Source: CAMBRQ01 sp945870325 (GTDB lineage: Bacteria > Bacillota > Clostridia > Lachnospirales > Lachnospiraceae). Taken from it: a stretch of 52,305 bases of DNA. The notes under the pieces are model-generated. The model was not told where the DNA came from. It made no database searches and saw only the letters and a list, made by a program, of their open reading frames with translations. The DNA is taken from positions 1-52,305 of the forward strand of contig NZ_JBNPMC010000027.1 of the NCBI RefSeq assembly GCF_050313795.1. Direction: 5' to 3'. Made by a program: the position numbers and the translations under genes. Positions 7,913-15,509 of this stretch are shown piece after piece (position 1 is the stretch's first letter; the number at the start of each line of letters is the position of its first letter).

Positions 7913-8501
7913 TCTGCGCACCTCCCTTGAACGAGAACTTCTGATATTCATTCTCCAGTGCGCCCTTAAACGCATGGTCAATCAGGATATTCTTCTCCCT
8001 GATCACGGCACGCACGCCTCCGATAAAGTCTTCCTTGCTCACCGTCAGCATCATGCCCGTATATTCCTCCAGATACTCCTTCTTATCAGCATCCGTAGGA
8101 TTAATATAGATTGTCATAGCCGCTCCGTCAGCGAATTTTGCCGCTTTCCTTATATATTCCACCAGAAGGCTCCTATACTCTTCTGTCTTCATATATTCCT
8201 GCAACAGTTCCTCCACTTCCCGGAACAGATCTTTCTTCAATTCATTCTGAGTCTTACTCAATTCCCTCTTCAGTTCCAGCTGCGCCTTGGACATTGCCAT
8301 ATTAAGCTGCTGGTTCGCATGGACACGCTCTGCCTTCACACGGGTCTCAGACTGACGAATCTCTTCTGTACGATGCTGTTCGAACACGCCCATCAGCGCA
8401 TCCTCATGCTGCTTCATAATCGCATTCGCCTCTGCCCTTGCTTCTTCCATAGCGGCATCCTTAAGATGTGATATCTTCTCTTCTAATGTCAAGTGTGTCA
8501 C
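7905..8501 (-). CDS. ntpE: V-type ATP synthase/ATPase subunit E (peripheral stalk)
   Basis: 198 residues. The N-terminal ~110 residues are a charged, Ala/Glu/Lys-rich helix that forms the peripheral stalk with the small coiled-coil subunit. The C-terminal part is a short alpha/beta head (I-Y-I-N-P-T-D, G-G-V-R-A-V-I-R-E-K-N-I-L-I-D-H), as in archaeal-type E subunits. Two starts are plausible: GTG 8501 after AAGGTAAG, or TTG 8492 after AGAAGGTG; the longer is listed. The gene ends overlapping ntpA. Confidence 0.92.
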   Translation of the reverse strand: MTHLTLEEKISHLKDAAMEEARAEANAIMKQHEDALMGVFEQHRTEEIRQSETRVKAERVHANQQLNMAMSKAQLELKRELSKTQNELKKDLFREVEELLQEYMKTEEYRSLLVEYIRKAAKFADGAAMTIYINPTDADKKEYLEEYTGMMLTVSKEDFIGGVRAVIREKNILIDHAFKGALENEYQKFSFKGGAQIE

Positions 8502-8544
8502 CTTCTTCTTACCTTAAACAGGTCCCTATTCTATAATCTCTATT

Positions 8545-8853
8545 CTACAACTTAAGACCAATCGCCTCATTTACATAGGATGTGATAAAATCTTTCTTAC
8601 GTCCGGTTCCGTGTCTGTCAGGAATCTCGATCAGAAGCGGCATCGTCCGCTCCAGTTTGATCTCATCAATCAGATCCGGGAATTCCCTGCCGAACTTCTC
8701 CGTAAGCAGAATAATTCCCACCGATTTATCATTCATAGCGTTTTCAATGGCTTCCCGAAGTTCCTCTCTTTCATGAACCACGACTCCATCTACTCCTGCC
8801 AGTCTCATTCCTGTCAGTGTGTCGATATTATCACTAATCAGATACATCTTCAT
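8545..8853 (-). CDS. ntpG: V-type ATP synthase/ATPase subunit F (NtpG in Enterococcus hirae)
   Basis: 102 residues. It opens M-K-M-Y-L-I-S-D-N-I-D-T-L-T-G-M-R-L-A-G, the typical start of the Rossmann-like F subunit that binds the D shaft. G-I-I-L-L-T-E in the middle and P-L-L-I-E-I-P are also characteristic. It starts one base after the ntpK stop, so the pair is probably coupled. The symbol follows E. hirae usage, where NtpG is the F homologue. Confidence 0.92.
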   Translation of the reverse strand: MKMYLISDNIDTLTGMRLAGVDGVVVHEREELREAIENAMNDKSVGIILLTEKFGREFPDLIDEIKLERTMPLLIEIPDRHGTGRKKDFITSYVNEAIGLKL

Positions 8854-8854
8854 C

Positions 8855-9289
8855 TTACAGATTACCTAAGATCATGAAGGAGATGATCAGTCCGTACAGA
8901 CAAACACCTTCCGCAAGACCTACGAAGATCAGAGACTTACCAAGCGCGCTGGAGTCCTCACTGATTGCTCCAAGAGCAGCGCTTGCAGCACTCGCAACGG
9001 CAATACCGCCGCCGACACAGGACAAACCGGTGGACAGTGCAGCAGCAAGGTAGCCAAGACCTGTAGCATTCGAAGCCACATTAGAAGCAGCGTCCGCAGC
9101 CTGAACAGGCTCTCCTGCGAACATCATGATTGCCGCAATAGCAAATGCTCCAAAATAGAAGAAAGCATTGGCTCCGATCGCTCTCTTATAACGTTTCTTC
9201 GACTTCTCTCCAAGCAGATAATATCCGAATGGAATGATAATGCTAAGTACCAAAGTTACAATAAGTAATAATTTCACTGTTAATGTCAT
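8855..9289 (-). CDS. ntpK: V-type ATP synthase/ATPase membrane rotor subunit K (c subunit)
   Basis: 144 residues, almost entirely hydrophobic, with four predicted helices. The second half is a canonical c hairpin: a Gly/Ala-rich helix (G-L-S-C-V-G-G-G-I-A-V-A-S-A-A), a polar loop (S-E-D), then F-V-G-L-A-E-G-V-C-L-Y-G-L-I with the ion-binding glutamate. The first two helices lack an equivalent acidic residue, so one ion site per subunit is expected. Whether the ion is Na+ or H+ cannot be decided by eye. GAGGAGG precedes the ATG. Confidence 0.95.
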   Translation of the reverse strand: MTLTVKLLLIVTLVLSIIIPFGYYLLGEKSKKRYKRAIGANAFFYFGAFAIAAIMMFAGEPVQAADAASNVASNATGLGYLAAALSTGLSCVGGGIAVASAASAALGAISEDSSALGKSLIFVGLAEGVCLYGLIISFMILGNL

Positions 9290-9316
9290 GATTATTTCCT
9301 CCTCGTATATGAACTC

Positions 9317-11257
9317 TTACAGTTCTTTACTATGATTGTTGAACGGCTTAAATTCCCGTCCGCTGCCTTTATAGAACCTGCTGAACATCTCGTAATATTC
9401 CAGACGAAGCACCTGGATTCCAACGATCAGTCCCTCCAGCAGGCACACGATAAGATTACCGATCACTACGCCGATCCAGTTTGGATTGCCCGCCTGCGCT
9501 CCTGAAAGCATCAGCACAACTTCCATGATCGCCGCATGGCTGACTGCGAATGCTCCGATACGCACATAAGAAAGCGTATTGGAAAAATAACTAAGCAACG
9601 TCTCGAATAATTCGAAGAAGCCCTGCACTAGGAACATCACCTTGCCTTCTTCCATCTTCTTATTCTTACGCTCCACCATATTGGTAAGGGGCTCCTTGAA
9701 TACGAACATCAGAATCGGAATTCCCAGGAATATTACCATCATAATATTGCCCGGCACCTTATGTCCGGTCATATATAACACAATCGTCAATACAAGGAAT
9801 CCATAGAACACAAGTCCTGCCACTCCATTGGTAGCAAACCAGATATTCCCTGTATCGTGCGCTTTCACAGCATTGATAATCTGGAAGATCATCGCCAGGA
9901 TATTAAGCGCCATACCAAATGCGATTGCAACGACAAATACGGTATTCAACTGACCGATCATCGGCAGATTCATCATCGCTTCCACCGGCCTTAGCCATAT
10001 CGCCGGCAACACATCTTCGAAGCCGAATACACTTCCGAACATGAACCCGAAAAACGTTGAGAAAATACCTGCAATCGATATAATTCCCGCCAGATTCATC
10101 TTCTTCTTAAGATAGAGCAGGCCGCCAATCACGAACAGGCACAATCCCTGCCCCACATCTCCGAACATCGCACCGAAGATGAATGTATAAGTCAGCGCCA
10201 CAAAGACCGTAGGGTCCAGTTCATTATGAGCCGGAAGTCCATACATCCTTATAAACATCTCGAACGGCTTGAAGAACCTCGGGTTCTTTAACTTCGTCGG
10301 AGGGTCACCGAAGAACTTCTCTCTGTCTTCTTCCACCACAACGAATACTCTGTCGTCATTCTCTGTTTCCTTGAGAAATGCCGCTACATCTTCTTCCCCC
10401 ATCCATCCACAAAGAATGTAATAATCTTCCTTGTTATCTCCAACATCAGTCCTTGCCGCCATCTTACGGACATCGAAGTTATTCGACAATTCCTCTAGCC
10501 TCTTCCTTGTGCCCAGTATCTTCGCCGCTTTGCTGGTCATTAGGTTCTCAACCTCCTGACCAATCTCTCTGATCTGATCTTCCGTCTCCCCAATCTCTTT
10601 CTTAAGGTTTTCACACGCTGCTGCCGGAGTTCCGATATATTCATCCGGGATAGCAATCTTCTCAAAATGCAGAGAATTGAACACAGAGTCTACCTTGCTT
10701 GCCTCCGCATTCGACACGAAGTAGCACCCATAGACATAATTCTCGTTCCTTGTTCCTTCCATGAATACTGCATTCAGGTCTTCGAACAGATACTTCTCCA
10801 GTTTCTTATAATAATCCACACCGATTCTTCCAAATCGAATCTTCATATATTTATATCTCAGCGCCTTGTGAAGATCCAGTTCCAGAGGGCTGAATGGCTC
10901 CAGCACTTTTAATTTCTCCTTAACTTCCAAAGCCTTCTTGCCAAGCAGTTCTTTCTTCTCCTGCAGTTCCAGATAGTCATGGTTCAGATCACGGATCAAT
11001 GCAACCATCTCTTCACAGTTCATGGATGTATCGATCTTCATATTCCCCGCCGGCAGAAGTGCTGCGAACTGCTCCGCCTTCTGAAGCGGCTCTTTATACG
11101 GATTCACTTCCGCAAATGGCATCAGATTATCCGTCGTCTTCAATTCGGTAATCGCATTCTCAAGCTGCATCTCATACTTAGACAAGTACTTGTCGCACAC
11201 CCGGTCAATATCCGTTCTCGGACCACTGATGCTCAAAAACTTCATCTTTACAATCAT
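9317..11257 (-). CDS. ntpI: V-type ATP synthase/ATPase subunit I (a subunit)
   Basis: 646 residues, the usual size. The N-terminal ~330 residues are soluble and helical, forming the stator arm that contacts the peripheral stalk. The C-terminal half has about seven or eight membrane helices that carry ions past the K ring, with F-G-A-M-F-G-D-V-G-Q-G and S-Y-V-R-I-G-A-F-A-V-S-H-A as family signatures. AGGAGG lies 8 bases upstream. Its ATG overlaps the ntpC stop as ATGA, which couples translation of the two. Confidence 0.97.
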   Translation of the reverse strand: MIVKMKFLSISGPRTDIDRVCDKYLSKYEMQLENAITELKTTDNLMPFAEVNPYKEPLQKAEQFAALLPAGNMKIDTSMNCEEMVALIRDLNHDYLELQEKKELLGKKALEVKEKLKVLEPFSPLELDLHKALRYKYMKIRFGRIGVDYYKKLEKYLFEDLNAVFMEGTRNENYVYGCYFVSNAEASKVDSVFNSLHFEKIAIPDEYIGTPAAACENLKKEIGETEDQIREIGQEVENLMTSKAAKILGTRKRLEELSNNFDVRKMAARTDVGDNKEDYYILCGWMGEEDVAAFLKETENDDRVFVVVEEDREKFFGDPPTKLKNPRFFKPFEMFIRMYGLPAHNELDPTVFVALTYTFIFGAMFGDVGQGLCLFVIGGLLYLKKKMNLAGIISIAGIFSTFFGFMFGSVFGFEDVLPAIWLRPVEAMMNLPMIGQLNTVFVVAIAFGMALNILAMIFQIINAVKAHDTGNIWFATNGVAGLVFYGFLVLTIVLYMTGHKVPGNIMMVIFLGIPILMFVFKEPLTNMVERKNKKMEEGKVMFLVQGFFELFETLLSYFSNTLSYVRIGAFAVSHAAIMEVVLMLSGAQAGNPNWIGVVIGNLIVCLLEGLIVGIQVLRLEYYEMFSRFYKGSGREFKPFNNHSKEL

Positions 11258-12300
11258 TGAATCACACCTCCTAAGTATCCTAACGTCTCTCCCCTAGATA
11301 AGCCGTAACGGATACATTCAAGAGCCGTCGTTAATTTATCTAGTTCTTCTTCTTTCAAGAATAAATACGTATTAATCGTTGCTATCGAATAAGGGTCACG
11401 CCGCCTGTCCCCCAGATATAGCCTCTCCAGACACTCTTTGTACATCCGTTCCAGAGTCTTTCCTTCCATATCACCCAGTTTTCTGGCATAATACGTTGTC
11501 CCTAACTGCCGTTCGAATTCCTCCACCGTGGGAGCCTCCACCAACGCTTTAAAACGATCCACGCTTAACCTGTAATTAATCGGAATCGTAATGGAATAGA
11601 TATCCGGCGGCAGCATATGATAATACTTCTTCGCACGATAGATCCACTGTATATTTAGAAGGTCAATCTTCGTGCCACAGTCCCTGGTATACAATTCCAG
11701 TTCCTTCCCCTTAAGAAGGCGCTTGTTCTTCCTCCACATCGTAGAGAAATAATACAGATCCAGTGTTAGATCATAATCGAACAGCGTTGCCCCTTCCGAA
11801 TCTTTCAACTTCTGTAAAGGAGCATAATATTCCGTACCCTTCAGATTATCCACCAGTTCTTCAATATTCCTCGATGTAATCAGTTTGTCAATGGATATCT
11901 GAGAATACTTGTCAAAATATGCCTTCTTATAATCAAGATCAAACGGCTTATCATAATGATTGAATACAATCCGCAGGCAGTAATTGATCAGATCGATCTC
12001 ATACCGTTTCCAATAGATCTTCAGGAACTTCTTCTGCTCCATCCCTGCAAACCGGAATATCCTCGTATAATCATCGAACAACGACTGATACATCACTTTT
12101 TCCACATTCCCTCTATGATACAGGGATGTATCCATCTGATTCAGACACTGTGCATACGCAGGCTTCCCCTTTAGATATTCAATCACTTCCGGCACGCTCG
12201 TAAGACCGGCGATACTCTCAAAATCTCTCTCCGTAAGAAGTTTCGCCTGCATCGCCCGCACCTTCGTGACAATCCCACTGTATGACATAACATTTCCCAT
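11254..12300 (-). CDS. ntpC: V-type ATP synthase/ATPase subunit C (d-type socket subunit)
   Basis: 348 residues. It belongs to the V0D/AC39 family, with Y-S-G-I-V-T-K-V-R-A-M-Q-A-K-L-L at the start and an all-helical profile rich in Tyr and Leu. It caps the membrane K ring and connects it to the D-F shaft. ATG 12300 has GAGGTG 7 bases upstream; that Shine-Dalgarno is made from the last codons of the preceding gene. The next gene starts within its stop codon. Confidence 0.93.
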   Translation of the reverse strand: MGNVMSYSGIVTKVRAMQAKLLTERDFESIAGLTSVPEVIEYLKGKPAYAQCLNQMDTSLYHRGNVEKVMYQSLFDDYTRIFRFAGMEQKKFLKIYWKRYEIDLINYCLRIVFNHYDKPFDLDYKKAYFDKYSQISIDKLITSRNIEELVDNLKGTEYYAPLQKLKDSEGATLFDYDLTLDLYYFSTMWRKNKRLLKGKELELYTRDCGTKIDLLNIQWIYRAKKYYHMLPPDIYSITIPINYRLSVDRFKALVEAPTVEEFERQLGTTYYARKLGDMEGKTLERMYKECLERLYLGDRRRDPYSIATINTYLFLKEEELDKLTTALECIRYGLSRGETLGYLGGVIQ

Positions 12301-12303
12301 GTT

Positions 12304-12615
12304 CTACACCTCTATGATATGCGCTAAGATCTCCCGGGCATAATCATTATGATTCTTTTCAAATTCTTTCTTAAGACCGTCAATTGTTGATCGGTTCTTA
12401 TCACGCTGACCTGCCAATATCCGCTCCATCTTAGCATCCGCTTCCTGTCTGATCTCCTGCAGTTTCTTCTGCGTCTCTTCCTCCAGTTCCTGGTCGAACC
12501 GATCTCGCTTCGCCTGAACCTTCTTCTCTATCTCACTCTTCTGGGCCTGAGCATGTTCTACAATCGCTTCAGCCGTAGTCTCAATATCCGCCAATCTTCC
12601 AACAATAGAGTCCAT
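12304..12615 (-). CDS. ntpF: V-type ATPase small coiled-coil subunit (G/H-type peripheral stalk, NtpF-like)
   Basis: 103 residues, first gene of the operon. The sequence is almost wholly a charged heptad helix (E-I-E-K-K-V-Q-A-K-R-D-R-F-D-Q-E-L-E-E-E), as in the G/H subunit that pairs with E. GGAGGC precedes the ATG. The assignment depends mostly on size, coiled-coil character and operon position, because these subunits diverge quickly. Gene order here (F-C-I-K-G-E-A-B-D) differs from E. hirae (F-I-K-E-C-G-A-B-D). Confidence 0.8.
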   Translation of the reverse strand: MDSIVGRLADIETTAEAIVEHAQAQKSEIEKKVQAKRDRFDQELEEETQKKLQEIRQEADAKMERILAGQRDKNRSTIDGLKKEFEKNHNDYAREILAHIIEV

Positions 12616-12739
12616 AAGCCGCCTCCATTCCTATATACTTTTTTCATGTTATAATAATACTCTTATTATTAAAAAATTCCATAGTAAATTTTACCAAAAA
12701 CGCTTAAATTTGTTATTTTTTTCACATCTTTAGAATCAA

Positions 12740-12768
12740 TTGACATTTCCCCACACGCATTATAAACT
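12740..12768 (+). promoter_or_regulatory. Predicted trmB promoter
   Basis: TTGACA at 12740-12745 is followed by TATAAACT from 12761. TAAACT (12763-12768) gives a 17-bp spacer and TATAAA a 15-bp spacer. The 194-bp divergent gap between ntpF and trmB also holds a TAATAA/TTATTA inverted repeat (about 12655-12680) that may belong to the V-ATPase promoter; no sharp -35/-10 pair was identified for that side. Confidence 0.55.
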
Positions 12769-12809
12769 AGAACAAGCACAAAATGCTTGAAAACAGGGAG
12801 GAAACGCAC

Positions 12810-13469
12810 ATGCGGCTTAGAAATATACCCCGCGCCGAAGGCGTACTGAATGAATGCGAAAAAGTTGTTAAGAACGAAACCAAGTACAAAGGAGCATGGC
12901 AAGATGTGTTCGGCAATGCCAATCCTATTCACATAGAGATCGGCATGGGCAAAGGACAATTCCTGCTCACCCTTGCCAGACGCAATCCACAGATGAATTA
13001 CATCGGAATCGAACGATACTCCAGCGTCCTTCTAAGGGCTGTCGAGAAACTACAGGCAATGGATTCCCCGGGCGTACCTGATAATATCCGTTTTATCTGC
13101 ATGGACGCCCGTGATATTGCTGATGTATTCGCACCAGAAGAAGTATCCCGCATCTATCTGAACTTCTCCGATCCATGGCCGAAAGCAAGGCATGCCAGAA
13201 GACGGCTTACATCCCGTGAGTTCTTCCAGCGCTACTACAAGATCCTGACGGCAGACGGAACTGTCGAATTCAAGACAGACAACCGCCCGCTCTTTGATTT
13301 CTCCGTAGAAGAATTAAACGGCTCTGATACATTCGAAATCACGGCATGTACTTATGATCTTCACAAAGACACAACGTTAAACCAGGGAAATGTTATGACG
13401 GAGTACGAAGAAAAATTCTCTTCTATGGGCAACCCAATCTGTAAACTAATTGCCGGAAGGAAACGATAA
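12810..13469 (+). CDS. trmB: tRNA (guanine-46-N7)-methyltransferase
   Basis: 219 residues. ATG 12810 is chosen because GGGAGG lies 8 bases upstream and it yields the usual M-R-L-R-N-I-P start. SAM-binding motif I is I-H-I-E-I-G-M-G-K-G-Q-F, followed by N-Y-I-G-I-E-R. The catalytic region reads Y-L-N-F-S-D-P-W-P-K-A-R-H-A-R-R-R-L, diagnostic for TrmB. The C-terminus has T-E-Y-E-E-K-F, which helps form the guanine pocket. It makes m7G46 in the variable loop of tRNAs. It is transcribed away from the V-ATPase operon. Confidence 0.96.
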   Translation: MRLRNIPRAEGVLNECEKVVKNETKYKGAWQDVFGNANPIHIEIGMGKGQFLLTLARRNPQMNYIGIERYSSVLLRAVEKLQAMDSPGVPDNIRFICMDARDIADVFAPEEVSRIYLNFSDPWPKARHARRRLTSREFFQRYYKILTADGTVEFKTDNRPLFDFSVEELNGSDTFEITACTYDLHKDTTLNQGNVMTEYEEKFSSMGNPICKLIAGRKR

Positions 13470-13727
13470 TCGCTATTCATCTGATATACTATATCGTAAC
13501 AGTTCTTTAGATCCTGCATACATTAATATAGAAGAACTTATGTCTGGATGTAAGCATATGGGACGACGTGGAAAAAAGAATATCAAGCAAAGATTATGTG
13601 AATTCACTTATCACCGGAAAGGTTTGCACAAGAGGCTAATCTGCCTGAAAAAATCAATGGATGAGGTATGTCACATATTGAATCCCAAGTGCTGATCTTA
13701 AGGATTGAATGAGAAAGGTTGAAAACT
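13470..13727 (+). other. 258-bp gap between trmB and thioredoxin, possible gene remnant
   Basis: No intact gene. An 81-codon frame starting within trmB lacks a ribosome binding site. A different frame at about 13545-13640 reads I-W-D-D-V-E-K-R-I-S and D-Y-V-N-S-L-I-T-G-K-V before stops, which looks protein-like and may be the residue of a lost gene. No family can be assigned. Confidence 0.3.
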
Positions 13728-14051
13728 ATGTTACACTTAACGGCGAAAAACTTTGCAACCGAGACAAAGCACAGTCCGCTTCCCGTTGTTGTCATGTTCT
13801 ATGCTGTGTGGTGCGGAAAATGTGCCATGATGAAACCTATCGTAGAAGAACTTGAAGAAAAATACCGTGGCAGAATTAATTTCTACGAAGTAGAGATCGA
13901 AGAATCTGTCATTCTCGCAGCTGATTACGACGCAGATATTGTCCCTACGTTCGTGTTCATAGAGAAGGGAGAATTTCTCGGAAGTATGCAGGGAATCATC
14001 GAAGAAGACCTGTTTGAACAGCGTCTACAAAAAATCTTTAGAAATAGTTAA
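13728..14051 (+). CDS. Thioredoxin-like protein (WCGKC active site)
   Basis: 107 residues. ATG 13728 has AGAAAGG 9 bases before it; the upstream in-frame TTG has none. The fold reads as a thioredoxin: V-V-V-M-F-Y-A-V-W-C-G-K-C-A-M-M-K-P with a C-G-K-C redox centre, then I-V-P-T-F containing the conserved cis-proline, and an F-V-F-I-E-K-G-E strand. The middle residues G-K differ from canonical G-P, so redox potential may differ from housekeeping TrxA. There is no signal peptide, so it should act in the cytosol. No thioredoxin reductase gene is nearby. The 258 bp upstream contain only a doubtful gene remnant. Confidence 0.9.
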   Translation: MLHLTAKNFATETKHSPLPVVVMFYAVWCGKCAMMKPIVEELEEKYRGRINFYEVEIEESVILAADYDADIVPTFVFIEKGEFLGSMQGIIEEDLFEQRLQKIFRNS

Positions 14052-14063
14052 TGGATATTTTCT

Positions 14064-14091
14064 TTGCAAATATAACAGGATATGTTATGCT
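14064..14091 (+). promoter_or_regulatory. Predicted promoter of the DUF1002 gene
   Basis: TTGCAA (14064-14069), 16-bp spacer, TATGCT (14086-14091). It begins right after the thioredoxin stop and would start transcription near 14098, placing the hairpin at 14114-14139 in the leader. Confidence 0.5.
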
Positions 14092-14113
14092 AGGGAAGAA
14101 TCAAAGAAAATAC

Positions 14114-14139
14114 GCCGGCATCCGAAGACGGATGCCGGC
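14114..14139 (+). other. 11-bp perfect hairpin in the DUF1002 leader
   Basis: GCCGGCATCCG (14114-14124) pairs perfectly with CGGATGCCGGC (14129-14139) around an AAGA loop. No T-run follows, so it is not a standard terminator. It sits between the predicted promoter and the DUF1002 start, and could be a 5' mRNA stabiliser or a terminator for the thioredoxin gene. Confidence 0.5.
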
Positions 14140-14183
14140 ATCTCACAGAGATATTGAAAAGGGGGTATGGTGATTATACACCA

Positions 14184-15431
14184 ATGATTATGAAGAAGAT
14201 GAAAAAAATAATACCACTGATGCTGGCGGCAGCACTTACCTGTACTAGCCTGCCTATGGTGGCAAAAGCAGACAGTTCCAAGGTAGTGACCCTTGGTACC
14301 GACTTAACAGCAGAACAGAAGACATCCATGTATGAGTATTTTGGGACTTCTGCCGATGAGGTTGCCACAATCGAGGTTACCAATGCGGACGAAAGAAAAT
14401 ATATGGAAGGAATTGCCTCTGAAGCACAGATTGGAACACGTACATACAGCTGTGCTTATGTAGAACCGACCGAAAAGGGCGGCATCCAGGTTAAAGTTGC
14501 AAACCTTACTTTCGTAACCAGTTCCATGATCGCAAGCACACTGCTGACATCCGGAGTTGAGAACTGTAACGTAGTTGCAGCTTCACCGATCGCAGTATCC
14601 GGTACCGGAGCACTGACCGGAATTATGATGGCTTATGAGAAAGCCAGCGGGGAGACATTAGATGAAGGTCAGAAAACTGCTGCTACCGAAGAACTGGTAA
14701 CAACCGGGGAACTTGCAGACGCCGTAGGACAGCAGGAAGCAACCGATCTTATGAACGATGTAAAACAAGATGTTATCGAGAACAACCTGACAGACGAAGG
14801 CGAGATTCAGAATGCAATCAACGATGCAGCCAATACATATAACATCACTCTTACCGAAGACCAGATGGCTAAGATCACATCACTCATGCAGAATATCTCT
14901 CAGTATGACTACGATGTAAAAGCCTTGAAGAACACCTTAGATAACTTAGACGGCAAGAGCGGCGGATTCTTCTCTAACTTATGGGATTCTATCAAAAGCG
15001 TATTTACCGGCGGCTCCGGCGACGGCGGCATCATTAACGACACAAAGGACGACCTCCTCGGCGCCGATGCGATCATCGACAGCACCTTAGATGCAATCAA
15101 CAACTCCGGCAGCAACTCTGACGAAGAAGAAGGCTTCTGGGACAAAGTCGTAGGATTCTTCAAGAACATCTTCGGAGGCGGCGACGAAAAAGACGATGCC
15201 GACACGGAAGACGTTACCGACGAAGAAAATACTGATGAGGAAGATGCTGATACCGAAGACAATGCCAACACAGATGACGGCACAGATCTCACAGATGATA
15301 CCGATGGCAACCTCACAGATGATAGCACAGGAACTGACGGAACCACAGACAATGCCGATTCCACCGGACCCACAGATGACAGCACCGATGGCGGTCTCGT
15401 AATTGATAACAATACCGGCAACACACAGTAA
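14184..15431 (+). CDS. Secreted DUF1002 protein with acidic Asp/Thr-rich tail
   Basis: About 415 residues. A Sec signal peptide follows the start (K-K-M-K-K, hydrophobic core, then A-K-A-D). The next ~250 residues match the DUF1002 family, including E-V-T-N-A-D-E, a G-T-R-T-Y-S-C-A-Y-V-E strand and the V-A-A-S-P-I-A-V-S-G-T-G-A-L-T-G motif. The last ~90 residues are low-complexity D/E/T/N with repeats such as T-D-D-T-D and D-S-T-G-T-D; no sortase motif or transmembrane anchor is visible. The start is ambiguous (ATG 14184, ATG 14190 or TTG 14154) because none has an ideally spaced Shine-Dalgarno. Function of DUF1002 is unknown; the very negative tail suggests cation or wall interactions, which is inference. 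Confidence 0.88.
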   Translation: MIMKKMKKIIPLMLAAALTCTSLPMVAKADSSKVVTLGTDLTAEQKTSMYEYFGTSADEVATIEVTNADERKYMEGIASEAQIGTRTYSCAYVEPTEKGGIQVKVANLTFVTSSMIASTLLTSGVENCNVVAASPIAVSGTGALTGIMMAYEKASGETLDEGQKTAATEELVTTGELADAVGQQEATDLMNDVKQDVIENNLTDEGEIQNAINDAANTYNITLTEDQMAKITSLMQNISQYDYDVKALKNTLDNLDGKSGGFFSNLWDSIKSVFTGGSGDGGIINDTKDDLLGADAIIDSTLDAINNSGSNSDEEEGFWDKVVGFFKNIFGGGDEKDDADTEDVTDEENTDEEDADTEDNANTDDGTDLTDDTDGNLTDDSTGTDGTTDNADSTGPTDDSTDGGLVIDNNTGNTQ

Positions 15432-15454
15432 ACATCAATAAATATCAATAAAAC

Positions 15455-15493
15455 GGGTATGGTACACTCCAATGTATACCATACCCATTTTTT
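15455..15493. terminator. Bidirectional intrinsic terminator between DUF1002 gene and glgB
   Basis: GGGTATGGTACAC pairs with GTATACCATACCC (12 of 13), with ATTTTTT after it on plus and CGTTTTA on minus. It separates two convergent genes. Confidence 0.85.
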
Positions 15494-15509
15494 ACATCAA
15501 TTTCTTCCC

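Noticed and set aside
13450..13695. 81-codon ORF overlapping the trmB end
   Set aside because: Starts inside trmB without a ribosome binding site and does not look like a protein family.
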